64,000 nucleotides of DNA from the NCBI RefSeq assembly GCF_003382365.1, contig NZ_QTSU01000001.1, positions 1,922,001 to 1,986,000 on the forward strand, given 5' to 3'. Below the pieces are notes generated by a model that was not told the DNA's origin, made no database searches, and was given only the letters and a program-made list of their open reading frames with translations. Source of the stretch: Lysobacter silvisoli. GTDB lineage: Bacteria > Pseudomonadota > Gammaproteobacteria > Xanthomonadales > Xanthomonadaceae. The position numbers and the translations under genes are program-made. Of this stretch, positions 47,210 to 60,606 are shown piece after piece; positions within the stretch are counted from its first letter, which is position 1, and every line of letters starts with the position of its first letter.

Positions 47210-47823
47210 GCTCCCGATTTGGCGTGCCACCACAGCCAGCCCAATCCCACCACCACGATCGCGGTGGCGATCCAGCCCACCGGCTCGATGTAGCGGCGCA
47301 ATGCCGCCTCGGCGCGCGGGCCGCCGATGCGGATCGCAAGCGCCAGCAGGTAGACCCGCTTGCCGCGGCCGATCAGCATGCTCAGCACGTATTGCAGCAT
47401 GGGCACGCCGACGATGCCCGACGCCCAGGTGAACACCTTCATCGGAATCGGCATGAAGCCGCCCAGCACCAGGAAGGTGAACACCGCCCACGGCGATTCG
47501 GCCATCTTGGCCTGGACCGTGGCGATGCCCGATTCGATCGCCGGCAGCATGCCCATGGCCGCGAACACCGGCTTCAGGGCCTCGAACGCGTAATGGCCCA
47601 GCGCGTAGCCGACCAGGGCGCCGAGCATGGAGCCGGCCAGGCTCAGGGTGGCGAACCAGAACCCGCGCTTGGGCTGGGCCACGCACATCGGCGCCAGCAT
47701 CACCTCGGGCATCACCGGGAAGATGATGGCCTCGACGAAGCTGAGCACGGTCAAATAGGTGGGCGCGCGCGGGTGCGCGGCCCAGGTCATGGTGCGCTCG
47801 TAGAGCGGGCCGAAAATCTTCAC
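47206..47823 (-). CDS. YqaA-family VTT/DedA-like membrane protein
   Basis: 205 residues with about five hydrophobic segments and the VTT-type core VVGFVEAIIFPVMPEVMLAP-like region (YLTVLSFVEAIIFPVMPEVML), GSMLGALVGYALGHYAF and GGFMPIPMKVFTWASGIV, which is the F/P-rich G-x-x-P motif of DedA/YqaA proteins. These inner-membrane proteins are proposed lipid scramblases or transporters. It is inserted between pcm (26 bases upstream) and nlpD (4-base overlap), an unusual place for this gene, since most gammaproteobacteria have pcm directly before nlpD. Confidence 0.85.
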   Translation of the reverse strand: MKIFGPLYERTMTWAAHPRAPTYLTVLSFVEAIIFPVMPEVMLAPMCVAQPKRGFWFATLSLAGSMLGALVGYALGHYAFEALKPVFAAMGMLPAIESGIATVQAKMAESPWAVFTFLVLGGFMPIPMKVFTWASGIVGVPMLQYVLSMLIGRGKRVYLLALAIRIGGPRAEAALRRYIEPVGWIATAIVVVGLGWLWWHAKSGA

Positions 47824-47848
47824 AACGGGTTCCCTGCGCGCGCGGCGT

Positions 47849-48529
47849 TCAATCGATCATGCCCGACAGCAGCGGCACGAACACCACCGGCGCCAGCGTG
47901 GTTTGGCTGACGTTGCCTTCGGCGTCCTTGCGCAGCTTCAGCAGCGACTGCGACGAAGCGCCGCCGACCGGCGCGATCAGGGTGCCGCCCGGGGCCAGCT
48001 GCGCGGTCAGCGCATCGACCAGAGCCGGCGCGGCAGCGGTGACGATGATGGCGTCGAAGGGGCCGTTCTCGGGCCAGCCGATGCGGCCGTCGTCGTGCTT
48101 GCTGCGCACGTTCAAACCGAGTTGGCGGAAGCGCTTGCGCGCCACCCGCAGCAGCTCGCCGATGCGCTCGACGGTATGCACTTCCAGGCCCAGCGCGGCC
48201 AATATCGCGGCCTGGTAGCCCGAGCCGGTGCCGATCTCCAATACCTTGGCCGGCACGCCGTCGGCGAGCAGGGCCTCGGTCATCTTGGCCACCACCCAAG
48301 GCTGGGAGATGGTCTGGCCGTGGCCGATCGGCAGCGCGGTGTCCTCGTAGGCGCGCGTGGCCAGTGCCTCGTCCACGAACAAATGGCGCGGTACGGTGCG
48401 GATGGCGTTGAGCACGCGCTCGTCGCCGATACCGTTGTCGCGCAGGCGCTCGACCAGGCGGTCGCGCACGCGCTGCGAAGTCAGGCCGGTACCGATGGCG
48501 TCGGGTTGCAGGCGCATGCGTACGCTCAT
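47849..48529 (-). CDS. pcm: Protein-L-isoaspartate O-methyltransferase
   Basis: 226 residues from the ATG at 48529, which overlaps the surE stop by 4 bases. It methylates isoaspartyl residues of aged proteins, starting their repair. Motifs: substrate loop [37 protein letters not shown] and SAM motif [19 protein letters not shown], with [12 protein letters not shown]. Full length, intact. Upstream frame as far as 48709 is antisense-like and not genic. Confidence 0.96.
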   Translation of the reverse strand: MSVRMRLQPDAIGTGLTSQRVRDRLVERLRDNGIGDERVLNAIRTVPRHLFVDEALATRAYEDTALPIGHGQTISQPWVVAKMTEALLADGVPAKVLEIGTGSGYQAAILAALGLEVHTVERIGELLRVARKRFRQLGLNVRSKHDDGRIGWPENGPFDAIIVTAAAPALVDALTAQLAPGGTLIAPVGGASSQSLLKLRKDAEGNVSQTTLAPVVFVPLLSGMID

Positions 48530-49305
48530 GCCCCGCGCTCCAGCGCGTCGGCCAGTCCGCCGACCCAGCTGGCGACCTGTTCCAGCGCCTGGTAACGGGT
48601 CAGGTCGACGTGGATCGGGGTGATCGAAATGCAGCCGCGGCGCAGCGCATGGAAGTCGGTGCCGGGTCCGGCGTCCTGCTCGGGGCCGGCCGCGCCGATC
48701 CACCACCACTGGCGGCCGCGCGGGTCGCGCTGCGGTATGCAGGCTTCGGCGCGGTGGCGGTTGCCCAGGCGGGTCACCTCGAAGCCGGAGATCTCACTCC
48801 AGGGCAGGTCGGGCACGTTGACGTTGAGGATGGTGTCGGCCGGCAGCGGGTCGGTGCGCAGCCGGGCGATGATTTCAACCGCGGCGCGGGCCGCGGTTTC
48901 GTAATGCTTGCCGTCGTGGTCCACGGTCTGCAGCGACATCGCCACCGCCGGCAGGCCCAGGAAGCGGCCTTCCATCGCCGCGGCCACGGTGCCGGAATAG
49001 ATCACGTCGTCGCCGAGGTTGGCGGTGTTGTTGATGCCGGACACCACCAGGTCGGGCTCGACCTCGAGCATGCCGGTGATGGCCACGTGCACGCAGTCGG
49101 TGGGGGTGCCGTAGACGCGCCAGGTCTGCGCGTCGACCTGGGTCACGCGCACCGGCGCGTCCAGGGTCAGCGAATTGCTCGCGCCGGAACGGTCGCGGTC
49201 GGGAGCCACCACCAGCACTTCGTGCCCGGCCTCGCGCAGGGTCTGCGCCAGGACGCGGATGCCGGGGGCATCGACGCCATCGTCGTTACTCACGAGAACT
49301 CGCAT
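48526..49305 (-). CDS. surE: 5'/3'-nucleotidase SurE
   Basis: 259 residues from the ATG at 49305. The N-terminal [16 protein letters not shown] carries the divalent-metal D8/D9 pair; the mid-region [15 protein letters not shown] and [26 protein letters not shown] complete the active site. It hydrolyses nucleoside monophosphates and acts in stationary-phase survival. The order surE-pcm is conserved in gammaproteobacteria; here the rest of the usual truD-surE block is split by an inverted smr gene. Confidence 0.97.
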   Translation of the reverse strand: MRVLVSNDDGVDAPGIRVLAQTLREAGHEVLVVAPDRDRSGASNSLTLDAPVRVTQVDAQTWRVYGTPTDCVHVAITGMLEVEPDLVVSGINNTANLGDDVIYSGTVAAAMEGRFLGLPAVAMSLQTVDHDGKHYETAARAAVEIIARLRTDPLPADTILNVNVPDLPWSEISGFEVTRLGNRHRAEACIPQRDPRGRQWWWIGAAGPEQDAGPGTDFHALRRGCISITPIHVDLTRYQALEQVASWVGGLADALERGA

Positions 49306-49545
49306 GGACTCCCTTGCGTGACCGCACTGCCTAGAGGAACGGCGCGGCCCGCCACGGCCCCGGCCGGCCGGCGTTCCCTGCGGAGCGGCGGCGATGCGGA
49401 TGGGGGTGCGCGCGAGCCGGCGCGCAGGACCATGATAGCCGATGGGCGTTACCCGCTCGCGCGGGCCGGCGCGGCGTGCGCGGATAAGGCGCGATCGGGC
49501 GGATTGCGGCCAGGATCGGAAAGATGGGCCTGCGTCGCGCTTTTT

Positions 49546-49646
49546 GGGGTAGGAGCGGCGTAAGCCGCGACCGCGACACCGCGACCACGACGGAACTTTC
49601 GCCGGCGGCGTGATTCCGCGGTCGCGGCTCACGCCGCTCCTACCCC
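49546..49646. repeat. Inverted pair of GTAGGAGCGGCG.../...CGCCGCTCCTAC repeats
   Basis: The left arm 49546-49575 (GGGGTAGGAGCGGCGTAAGC...) and right arm 49617-49646 (...CGCCGCTCCTACCCC) are nearly perfect complements of 30 bases with a 41-base spacer. The core is the same family as at 24885-25056 and 58131-58206. It lies in the 374-base gap between surE and smr; the other 240 bases of that gap show nothing recognisable. Confidence 0.85.
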
Positions 49647-49679
49647 AAGGCATGCCGTCCGACCGGCTACCATCGGCGC

Positions 49680-50255
49680 ATGGCCGACGAACGCGACGAC
49701 GACGATGCCGCCCTGTTCCGCTCCGCGGTGGGGCCGGTGCGGCCGTTGCCGGACAACGCACCGCCGCCGGCCGCGCCCAAGCCTAAGCCGCGCGCGCGCA
49801 TGGCCGAGCGCGACGAGGAGCAGGCGCGCGACGACTTCCGCCATGCCCTGGACGTCAGCCTGGCCGGCAGCGGCGAGCTGGAGGCCGGCGACGCCCTGTC
49901 CTATCGCCGCGAGGAACTGCCGCTGCCCACGTTCCGGCGCCTGCGCCGCGGCGAGATTTCGGCGCAGGAGGAATTGGACCTGCACGGCAGCGACGTGCGC
50001 GAAGCCGAGGCGCTGCTGCGCGCCTTCCTGCGCGACGCGCGCGAGCACGGGCTGGGATGCGTGCGCATCATCCACGGCAAGGGCCGTGGCGGCGCGGACT
50101 ACGTCGACAGCCGCGGGCTGCCGGTGCTGAAGAACCTGGTCGACCGCCTGCTGCGGCAACGCAGCGACATTCTCGCCTTCCACTCCGCTCCGCCCACGCA
50201 GGGCGGCACCGGGGCGGTGCTGGTATTGCTGGCGCCGCCGCTACGGCGGCGCTAG
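49680..50255 (+). CDS. Smr-domain (MutS2-type) endonuclease-like protein
   Basis: 191 residues. The N-terminal 90 residues are hydrophilic and Pro/Arg/Asp-rich. The Smr domain (about 100-185) reads [41 protein letters not shown] and [15 protein letters not shown]...[10 protein letters not shown], with the LDxH (LDLH) and HGxG (HGKG) motifs intact. Such SmrA/SmrB proteins are nucleases; SmrB rescues collided ribosomes in E. coli. It is the only rightward gene in the truD-surE block, so it is a lineage-specific insertion. Confidence 0.92.
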   Translation: MADERDDDDAALFRSAVGPVRPLPDNAPPPAAPKPKPRARMAERDEEQARDDFRHALDVSLAGSGELEAGDALSYRREELPLPTFRRLRRGEISAQEELDLHGSDVREAEALLRAFLRDAREHGLGCVRIIHGKGRGGADYVDSRGLPVLKNLVDRLLRQRSDILAFHSAPPTQGGTGAVLVLLAPPLRRR

Positions 50256-50280
50256 CTCAGGTCGGCCGTTACGGCGCGGC

Positions 50281-50508
50281 TCAGTCGCTGTGCTTGGCCA
50301 GCGGCTTGCGCGGCACGTTGACCCAGGTCACGTCGATGCCGCGGCGGCGCGCGATGCGCTCGACCTGGGCGATGTAGGCCTCGTCGTTGTCCATGATCGA
50401 CGGCTCGCGCGGCGGCGGTACGTAGGTGCTCTTGGTGCTGTGACCGGCGCAGGCGGCCAGGCCGACGATCGAAAGCGAAAGAACGACAAGGCGCAAGGAC
50501 GCGTTCAT
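50281..50508 (-). CDS. Small putative lipoprotein
   Basis: 75 residues with a lipoprotein signal ending in LAAC (C20). The mature 55 residues are hydrophilic (STKSTYVPPPREPSIMDNDEAYIAQVERIARRRGIDVTWVNVPRKP), resembling short xanthomonad lipoproteins of unknown role. A ribosome site (GGGAGACGGGATC) precedes the ATG at 50508. It lies between convergent smr and the truD stop; it is downstream of truD in the leftward direction, separated by 109 bases. Confidence 0.65.
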   Translation of the reverse strand: MNASLRLVVLSLSIVGLAACAGHSTKSTYVPPPREPSIMDNDEAYIAQVERIARRRGIDVTWVNVPRKPLAKHSD

Positions 50509-50617
50509 GATCCCGTCTCCCTAAGCGTGCCGGCCCCATTGCCGGACACACTTCCGGCTTATACGCCCGCCTTCACAGGCAACCAGTGCCCTCCGTTGCT
50601 TTCCGACGAACGGTCGA

Positions 50618-51682
50618 TCAGGGGCGAACCAGCGACGCGATATCGCCGATTTCGGACATAACGACGGTGGCGTACGCTCCGGCGGGAAGCGCGAAGGAAA
50701 GCTCCAAAACAGCGCCTTCCGCGTCGTCCAGCCAACGCCACGACAGCCCTTCCGGGCGCAGGCGCAATGCCCTGCGCTCCTGGTTCAAACCGGCCTGCTC
50801 CAGGCCGGCGCGCAGCGCCGCGGCTTCATCGCCGGCCAATGCGGCCTGCTCCAGCTCGGCCGCCTGTTCCTGCGCGCGCGACTGGCCGCGCCCCCACAAC
50901 GGACCGCTGGGATGAATGTCGAACGCCGCCAGCCGCGCCGCCAGCGTGTCGTCGTAGGGCTGCGGACCGAACACGCTGCGGCTGCCGTCCAGCATCCACA
51001 CCTCGCCCGGCAGCGCGCGATCCCAGTTGCCGTCGGCCACGCGCGCGGCCAGCACCCGATTGAACAACTCCGAGCGCGCGGCGGACAGCAGCAGGCTGCG
51101 CTGCTCGCGGCGCACGCGGCGGCCGGCGAACATGGCCAGCGCCGCGGCCACGTTGTCGCCGTCGCGGCCGAAACGCTGCTCGCCGAAATAGTTGGGCACG
51201 CCGCGCGCGGCGATCGCCTGCAGGCGCTGCTCCACTTGCGCACGCTCGCCTTGCGCCTCGCGCAGGGTCAGCACGAAGCGGTTGCCGGCCAGGGCGCCGC
51301 GCGGCAGCTTCTTGGCGTGCCAGGTGCTGGCCAGCACGCGCAGCGATTCGCCCGACTCGCTCACGCTGTCCAACGTGGCCGGATCCGGCGCCACCCGCTT
51401 GGGCAGATGCACGCTGAAACGCTGCCGGGTCAGGGCCTGGCGATCCTTGAGGCCGGCGTAGCCGATCGCCATCTCGCCCACGCCCGCCCATTGGGCGATG
51501 CGCTTGGCGGCGAAGGCGGTGTTCATGCCGCGCTTCTCCACCGTCAGCAGCAGGTGCTCGCCGCTGCCGCTGGGCTCGAAGCCGGGCAGTTCCTCGACCA
51601 CGAAATCCTCCGGCGCGCTGCGCATGCGTGCGCGCAGCACCGGCGCGCCATGCGCGCGCGGCAGCGGATCGGTGCCGCTCAC
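50618..51682 (-). CDS. truD: tRNA pseudouridine-13 synthase TruD
   Basis: 354 residues from a GTG start at 51682, chosen because it overlaps the ispF stop (GTGA) and gives the family N-terminus; the nearest Met (residue 20) lies inside the conserved region. Catalytic D80 in [18 protein letters not shown], the TruD domain [19 protein letters not shown] and the C-terminal [38 protein letters not shown] match the family. It modifies U13 of tRNA-Glu. Confidence 0.96.
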   Translation of the reverse strand: MSGTDPLPRAHGAPVLRARMRSAPEDFVVEELPGFEPSGSGEHLLLTVEKRGMNTAFAAKRIAQWAGVGEMAIGYAGLKDRQALTRQRFSVHLPKRVAPDPATLDSVSESGESLRVLASTWHAKKLPRGALAGNRFVLTLREAQGERAQVEQRLQAIAARGVPNYFGEQRFGRDGDNVAAALAMFAGRRVRREQRSLLLSAARSELFNRVLAARVADGNWDRALPGEVWMLDGSRSVFGPQPYDDTLAARLAAFDIHPSGPLWGRGQSRAQEQAAELEQAALAGDEAAALRAGLEQAGLNQERRALRLRPEGLSWRWLDDAEGAVLELSFALPAGAYATVVMSEIGDIASLVRP

Positions 51683-52152
51683 AACGGCACCAGCAGGCAG
51701 ATCGCGGTCGCGGCAATGCCCTCGCCGCGGCCGGTGAAGCCGAGCTTTTCGCTGGTGGTGGCCTTGACGCTGACCGCGTCCAGATCGATGCCCAGGTCGG
51801 CGGCGATGGCCTCGCGCATGGCCTGCGCGTGCGGGCCGACCTTGGGCCGCTCGCAGACCACGGTCACGTCGGCGTTGCCGACGCGATAACCGCGCTGCGC
51901 GATCAGTTCGTTGCAATGGCGCAGGAAGCGGCGGCTGTCGGCGCCGCGCCAGCGCTCGTCGCTGGGCGGAAAGTGCCGGCCGATGTCGCCCAGCGCCAGC
52001 GCGCCCAGCATGGCGTCGCACAGCGCGTGCAGGACCACGTCGCCGTCGGAATGGGCGAGCACGCCGCGCTCGTGCGGCACGCGTACGCCGCCCAGCATCA
52101 CGTGGTCGCCGTCGCCGAACGCGTGGACGTCGTAGCCTTGGCCGATGCGCAT
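51679..52152 (-). CDS. ispF: 2-C-Methyl-D-erythritol 2,4-cyclodiphosphate synthase
   Basis: 157 residues, full length. Fifth enzyme of the MEP pathway, converting the CDP-methylerythritol 2-phosphate to the cyclodiphosphate. Metal ligands D8 and H10 in [37 protein letters not shown] with the third ligand His, and the conserved [17 protein letters not shown] at the end. The stop overlaps truD. The usual ispD-ispF pair is split here by a small membrane gene. Confidence 0.97.
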   Translation of the reverse strand: MRIGQGYDVHAFGDGDHVMLGGVRVPHERGVLAHSDGDVVLHALCDAMLGALALGDIGRHFPPSDERWRGADSRRFLRHCNELIAQRGYRVGNADVTVVCERPKVGPHAQAMREAIAADLGIDLDAVSVKATTSEKLGFTGRGEGIAATAICLLVPL

Positions 52153-52216
52153 GGAGAAATCCGGAAGTTGCGGAATCGCGGGAATTATGACGGGTTCGGC
52201 GCGCCGATGCGGCCGA

Positions 52217-52474
52217 CTACGGGGCGGCTCGATCAGTGTCGTGCCGTTTGCCGCGCGGCCGTAGCAACAACCACAAACCGAAGGCCAGGATCGCGCTCCA
52301 CAGCGCCAGATGTCCTAGGGATGCGACCAGAGTCGGCGGCTCGCCGAACGGATCGGCATCGTTGGACAGCTGCACGGACACGGGATCGAGCATTCCGATC
52401 ACTGTCATCAGCGCGCCAAGCCCACCCAGCAGCGTGGCTAGCGGGCCCAGCACGCGCAGGACGAATCTCAGCAT
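52217..52474 (-). CDS. Small membrane protein of unknown function
   Basis: 85 residues with two membrane helices (about 8-28 and 55-72) joined by a polar loop ([20 protein letters not shown]). It is inserted between ispD (7 bases upstream) and ispF (65 bases downstream), same direction. I recognise no family; its tight spacing after ispD suggests it is expressed with it. Confidence 0.6.
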   Translation of the reverse strand: MLRFVLRVLGPLATLLGGLGALMTVIGMLDPVSVQLSNDADPFGEPPTLVASLGHLALWSAILAFGLWLLLRPRGKRHDTDRAAP

Positions 52475-52481
52475 CGGCCGC

Positions 52482-53171
52482 TCAGCGCAGGCCCAACAGA
52501 TATTCGACCAGCGCCAAATCCGCCGGCGTAGTCACCTTCAGATTGTCCTCGCGCCCTTCGACCAGCCGCGGATGGAATCCCGCGTATTCCATCGCCGAGG
52601 CTTCGTCGGTCACCATCAGGCCGGCGACCGCGGCGTCGCGCAGCGCGGCGGTGAGCGCGCCGCGGCGGAAGGCCTGCGGGGTGAACGCGCGCCACAGGCC
52701 GTCGCGCGGCTCGGTGCTGAGGATGCGGCCGTCGCCGGCGCGCTTGAGCGTGTCGCGCACGGGCGCGCCGAGGATGGCGCCGTCCGCTTCGGCTTCGGCC
52801 GCGGCGATCAGCGCGTCCAGGTCGGCGCCGCGCAGGTTCGGACGCGCGGCATCGTGCACCAGCACCAGATCATCGTCGGCCACCGATGCGGGTAGCGCGC
52901 GCAGCGCGGCCAGCACCGAGTCGGCGCGTTCGCCGCCGCCGGCGCAGCGCAGCACCGGCTTGCCCTGACGCTCGCTCCAGCCCGGCCACAGCGCATCGTC
53001 TGCGGCCAGCGCCACCATCGCCCCGGCCACGCGCGGGTGCGCGAGCAACGCGTCCAGCGCGTGCGCGATCAGCGGCTTGCCGGCCGCCTGCAGGTATTGC
53101 TTGGGCATGGGCCCGCCGAAGCGGGTACCGCGGCCGGCGGCGGGCATCACCGCCCAGACCGCGGCGCTCAT
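52482..53171 (-). CDS. ispD: 2-C-Methyl-D-erythritol 4-phosphate cytidylyltransferase
   Basis: 229 residues from the ATG at 53171, which overlaps the ftsB stop (ATGA). Third enzyme of the MEP pathway. Nucleotide-binding MPAAGRGTRFGGPMPKQYL, then DLVLVHDAARPNLRGADLD and the substrate-binding FRRGALTAALRDA...MVTDEASAMEYAG are family hallmarks. Together with dxs (18 kb) and ispF it completes three of the seven pathway enzymes in this window. Confidence 0.97.
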   Translation of the reverse strand: MSAAVWAVMPAAGRGTRFGGPMPKQYLQAAGKPLIAHALDALLAHPRVAGAMVALAADDALWPGWSERQGKPVLRCAGGGERADSVLAALRALPASVADDDLVLVHDAARPNLRGADLDALIAAAEAEADGAILGAPVRDTLKRAGDGRILSTEPRDGLWRAFTPQAFRRGALTAALRDAAVAGLMVTDEASAMEYAGFHPRLVEGREDNLKVTTPADLALVEYLLGLR

Positions 53172-53503
53172 GGCGCCTGTGCGGCCGGGTCGGCGGCCTC
53201 GCCCTGGGCGTGCGCCGGGGATTCGGGCTCGACCACGCGGTAGAAGGTCTCGCCGGGCTTGATCATGCCCAGCTCGCTGCGCGCGCGCTCCTCCACCGCG
53301 GCCTCGCCGGACTTGAGGTCCTCGACTTCGGCCTTGAGCGCGGCGTTGCGCTGGCGCAGCCCGCCGTTGTCGCGGGTCTGCTGCTGCACCTGATGTTCCA
53401 GCGAGGCCACCGAACGGGTGCCGCCCTGGCCCCACCACAAGCGGTACTGCAGGACGACGAGCAGGCCCGCCAGGGCCAACACCAGCAACCGCTGCCAGCG
53501 CAT
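53168..53503 (-). CDS. ftsB: Cell division protein FtsB
   Basis: 111 residues. One membrane helix near the N-terminus (RLLVLALAGLLVVLQYRLWWG) followed by a Leu-zipper coiled coil (VASLEHQVQQQTRDNGGLRQRNAALKAEVEDLKSGEAAVEERARSELGMIKPGETFYRVV), with the conserved ELGM-IKPGETF tail. It joins FtsL and FtsQ in the division complex. The C-terminal 15 residues are Ala/Pro-rich and unusual in length. Directly upstream of ispD (4-base overlap) and downstream of eno (19 bases). Confidence 0.94.
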   Translation of the reverse strand: MRWQRLLVLALAGLLVVLQYRLWWGQGGTRSVASLEHQVQQQTRDNGGLRQRNAALKAEVEDLKSGEAAVEERARSELGMIKPGETFYRVVEPESPAHAQGEAADPAAQAP

Positions 53504-53522
53504 GCTCGCCGCCCCTGCCCGA

Positions 53523-55478
<1,956 letters not shown>

Positions 55479-55479
<1 letters not shown>

Positions 55480-56312
55480 CAGAACGAACTCTCCAGGAAG
55501 CCGTTCTTCTTGGTGATCCGGTCCAGTTCGACCAGCGTTTCCAGCAGCGCGCGCATCTTCGGCAGCGGCACCGCGTTGGGGCCGTCCGACAGCGCCTCTT
55601 CGGGCTTGGGATGGGTTTCCATGAAGATGCCGGAAATGCCCACCGCCATCGCCGCGCGCGCCAACACCGGCACGAACTCGCGCTGGCCGCCGGACTTGCC
55701 GTCCATGCCGCCGGGCAGCTGCACCGAATGGGTGGCGTCGAACACCACCGGGCAGCCGGTGTCGCGCATCACGCTCAGCGAGCGCATGTCGCTGACCAGG
55801 TTGTTGTAGCCGAAGCTGGCGCCGCGCTCGCAGGCCATGATCTGCTCGTTGCCGGTGGCCTTGGCCTTGGCGGTGACGTGCTTCATCTCCCAGGGCGAGA
55901 GGAACTGGCCCTTCTTGATGTTCACCGGCTTGCCGGCGCGCGCCACGTTCTGGATGAAGTCGGTCTGCCGGCACAGGAAGGCCGGCGTCTGCAGCACGTC
56001 CACCACCGAGGCGACTTCGGCCATCGGCGTGTACTCGTGCACGTCGGTGAGCACCGGCACGCCGATCTGGCGCTTGACCTCGGCCAGCACCTTCAGGCCC
56101 TCCTCCATGCCCGGGCCGCGGAAGCTCGTCGCCGAGGTGCGATTGGCCTTGTCGAAGCTGGACTTGAAGATGAAGGGAATGCCCAGGCCCGAGGTGATTT
56201 CCTTGAGCTGGCCGGCCACGTCGAGCTGCAGCTGCATCGACTCGATCACGCAGGGGCCGGCGATCAGGAAGAACGGCCGGTCCAGGCCGACTTCGAATCC
56301 GCACAGGTTCAT
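55479..56312 (-). CDS. kdsA: 3-Deoxy-D-manno-octulosonate 8-phosphate synthase
   Basis: 277 residues from the ATG at 56312 ([25 protein letters not shown], like xanthomonad KdsA); a GTG at 56324 overlapping the pyrG stop is an alternative that adds 4 residues. It condenses phosphoenolpyruvate with arabinose 5-phosphate to make Kdo 8-phosphate for lipopolysaccharide. Motifs: [48 protein letters not shown] and [13 protein letters not shown]. Full length. Confidence 0.97.
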
Positions 56313-56320
56313 GGGGCTGG

Positions 56321-58633
<2,313 letters not shown>

Positions 58634-58675
58634 TCAGCCGCACCATAGCCGCGCGCGTCGCGGCCGGCCAGCGCC

Positions 58676-59380
58676 CTACTCCACCACCCCGATCATCGGC
58701 CCCAACTTGGCGCCGGAGCCGCGCCGCTTCAGCGCGGGCGCGCGCAGGGTGGAGATCGCGCCGTCCAGGTACAGCGCATCGCTGCAATGCAGAACGTCGC
58801 GGAAATGGCGGGCGAATTCGTACAGCGTCACCGGCTCGTCGCTGATGACGAAATAGGCGATGGGCCCGTCCACGCCGACGCCGTTGCGCACGTGGCGCGA
58901 CTTGGAATCCGGGCCCAGGCGCGGGTGGATCGCCCCGCCCTGCAGCAGCAAGGGACCGGACTGGGTGGCCAGGCGCACGCCTTGCGCCTGCGCCGGGTAC
59001 CGCGAGGATTCGATCACCCGCGGCCCCTGCGCGCCCAGCAGGAACACGCCGTTGGGCTTGAGGTAGAAGTTGCCCTCGCCTTCGCGCAGGTTCAGCGGCG
59101 CCAGTTCCTGGCCGTCGATCACCAGCAGCCCGACCGGCGAATAGTCGGGCTCGTACATGCCGGCGTTCATGGCGAAGCGCAGCGACTGACCGCGCGACCG
59201 CAGCCAAGCGTCCAGACGCTTGAGCTGCAGCAGCGGCTTGCCCTGGTCGTCGCGCAGGAACAGGCGCAGGTCCTCGCTGCGCGTGTCCACGCGCAACACC
59301 GTGTAGCGCGGCTCGCGCGCCGGAGCGGCGGCGCCGAACAAGGCGGCCAGGGCGATCAGGGCGCGGGCGAGCAGCTTCAT
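58676..59380 (-). CDS. Phosphodiester glycosidase-like secreted protein
   Basis: 234 residues with a Sec signal peptide (MKLLARALIALAALFGAAAPA, cleavage near 21). The mature domain matches the NAGPA/DUF2233 fold: MNAGMYEPDYSPVGLLVIDGQELAPLN, NFYLKPNGVFLLG, GPLLLQGGAIHPRLGPDSKSRHVRNGVGVDG and LHCSDALYLDGAISTL. Such enzymes remove N-acetylglucosamine or other sugars from phosphodiesters, in bacteria perhaps from wall or capsule polymers. The motif DALYLDGA-x-S is the catalytic core in relatives. Leftward, 9 bases after the GFA gene stop. Confidence 0.85.
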   Translation of the reverse strand: MKLLARALIALAALFGAAAPAREPRYTVLRVDTRSEDLRLFLRDDQGKPLLQLKRLDAWLRSRGQSLRFAMNAGMYEPDYSPVGLLVIDGQELAPLNLREGEGNFYLKPNGVFLLGAQGPRVIESSRYPAQAQGVRLATQSGPLLLQGGAIHPRLGPDSKSRHVRNGVGVDGPIAYFVISDEPVTLYEFARHFRDVLHCSDALYLDGAISTLRAPALKRRGSGAKLGPMIGVVE

Positions 59381-59389
59381 GCGGCCAGC

Positions 59390-59833
59390 TTAGCCGCTGC
59401 CGGTCACCGCCACGTCGCCCACCCACAGCCGGGTCCAGCGCTCGATCTTCTGCTCGCGGCTCAGCAGCTGCGGCGAGGCGTCCACCGCGGGCAGGAACGC
59501 ATCGCGCCGGTCCAGCGCGGTGGCGTTGACCGCGGCGTACAGGCGGCCATCCTGTTCGTAGGTGACCGCGACCAGCACGCCACAGCGCGCGCACAGGCGG
59601 AACAGCGCCGCCTCCGAGCCCTGCCGGTACGCCAGCAGGCCGGCGGCGTCGGCCACCCGGATGCGCAGGCGCCCGGTCGGATCGGACACGTAGGCCGCGC
59701 CGTGCTTGCGGCAGAAATCGCAGTCGCAGGCGCGCGGCGCGGTGTCCTGTGGCGTCAGCGCGGTGGCGAATTCCAGCCGCACAGCGCCGCAGTGGCAGCC
59801 GCCCGGCAGCAGGTTCGGGTGGGGGTCGGACAT
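59390..59833 (-). CDS. GFA (glutathione-dependent formaldehyde-activating)-like protein
   Basis: 147 residues from the ATG at 59833. The Mss4-like zinc sites are present: GGCHCGAVRLEF and CDCDFCRKHGA (first cluster) and ARCGVLVAV (CARCGV). The fold is the GFA/CENP-V type. Despite the name, most relatives are not proven to act on formaldehyde-glutathione; detoxification is plausible. It lies 5 bases downstream of the zinc-ribbon gene, same direction. Confidence 0.88.
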   Translation of the reverse strand: MSDPHPNLLPGGCHCGAVRLEFATALTPQDTAPRACDCDFCRKHGAAYVSDPTGRLRIRVADAAGLLAYRQGSEAALFRLCARCGVLVAVTYEQDGRLYAAVNATALDRRDAFLPAVDASPQLLSREQKIERWTRLWVGDVAVTGSG

Positions 59834-59838
59834 GCGCG

Positions 59839-60042
59839 TCAGCCGGCCAGAAAGTCGAACAGCTTGGCGCCGTCGGACAGGTCGGCGCGATAGAACTCGG
59901 TGTAACCGCAGCGCTCGCAGCTGACGGTCTTGAACTTCCGGGTCGACACGTCCAGCACCGACGACATCAGCCCGCCGGCGCCGCGCAGCTCGGCCACTTC
60001 GCAATCGGTGCCACCGCATTTGACGCAAACGTAGGACGACAT
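59839..60042 (-). CDS. Small zinc-ribbon protein
   Basis: 67 residues from the ATG at 60042 (a longer frame reaching 60216 has no ribosome site). Two CxxC pairs, VCVKCGGTDCEV and VSCERCGYTEFYRAD, form a zinc ribbon, and the remainder is beta-rich (FYRADLSDGAKLFDFLAG). The pattern matches the zinc-ribbon 13 / nucleic-acid-binding family found in many Gram-negatives, where the function is unknown. It is followed immediately by the GFA gene. Confidence 0.8.
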   Translation of the reverse strand: MSSYVCVKCGGTDCEVAELRGAGGLMSSVLDVSTRKFKTVSCERCGYTEFYRADLSDGAKLFDFLAG

Positions 60043-60197
60043 GCCGCCGGTCTCCGGATCGATTGCCGCGAGTATCGCGCAAGCGCCGCCCGCATGGCGC
60101 CGGGCAGGCGTCGCCCACGCACGGCTGGGCGCAAGCGCCGCGCCGGCATCGCTGACCTGGGCTAGATTGTCGCCGTCCCCGACCGTCTCGCGCCGCC

Positions 60198-60542
60198 ATG
60201 ACCGAAGCCTGCCCAAAGTGCGACAGCGCCGCGCAGCTGCGCAGCAAGTGGCTGCTGATCGATGCCCACGATCCGGAGCGCGCGCAGCGCCATCCCGACA
60301 CGCGCGGCGCTTGCGCCTGCGAAGGCGAGCTCGGCGTGGACGGGCTCAAGCCCGAGGCCGTGGCGGACGCGCCGCTGCAACAGTTCGTGTCCGGCTTGTA
60401 CTGCGAGGCCTGCGGCATCGGCTTCGTGCCCGAGGCCATGGCCAAACCCGCGCCGCAGCGCTGGGTGCTGACGCCGGAGGGATACCGGGTAGTGCAGGCA
60501 GACGGCACGCTGGGGCCGGCGCAGCCGCGCATGGGCGGCTAG
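60198..60542 (+). CDS. Zinc-binding small protein of unknown function
   Basis: 114 residues with CxxC motifs at the N-terminus (EACPKCDSAAQLRS) and further on (ACACEGEL; YCEACGIGFV), which together would bind one or two zinc ions. The remainder is hydrophilic. Divergent from the zinc-ribbon/GFA pair at 59.8 kb, with about 155 bases between the starts. I do not recognise the family. It converges with the Lys-rich secreted protein gene. Confidence 0.65.
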   Translation: MTEACPKCDSAAQLRSKWLLIDAHDPERAQRHPDTRGACACEGELGVDGLKPEAVADAPLQQFVSGLYCEACGIGFVPEAMAKPAPQRWVLTPEGYRVVQADGTLGPAQPRMGG

Positions 60543-60567
60543 GGCCGCGCAGGCGGCCCGAAGGCGC

Positions 60568-60590
60568 GATGCGCCCATCCCGGGCGCATC
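60568..60590. terminator. Hairpin between convergent genes
   Basis: GATGCGCCC pairs with GGGCGCATC around a 5-base loop. It lies between the convergent zinc-binding and Lys-rich genes. There is no T-run on either side, so the terminator role is uncertain. Confidence 0.45.
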
Positions 60591-60606
60591 GGCCTGACTT
60601 GCGGAC

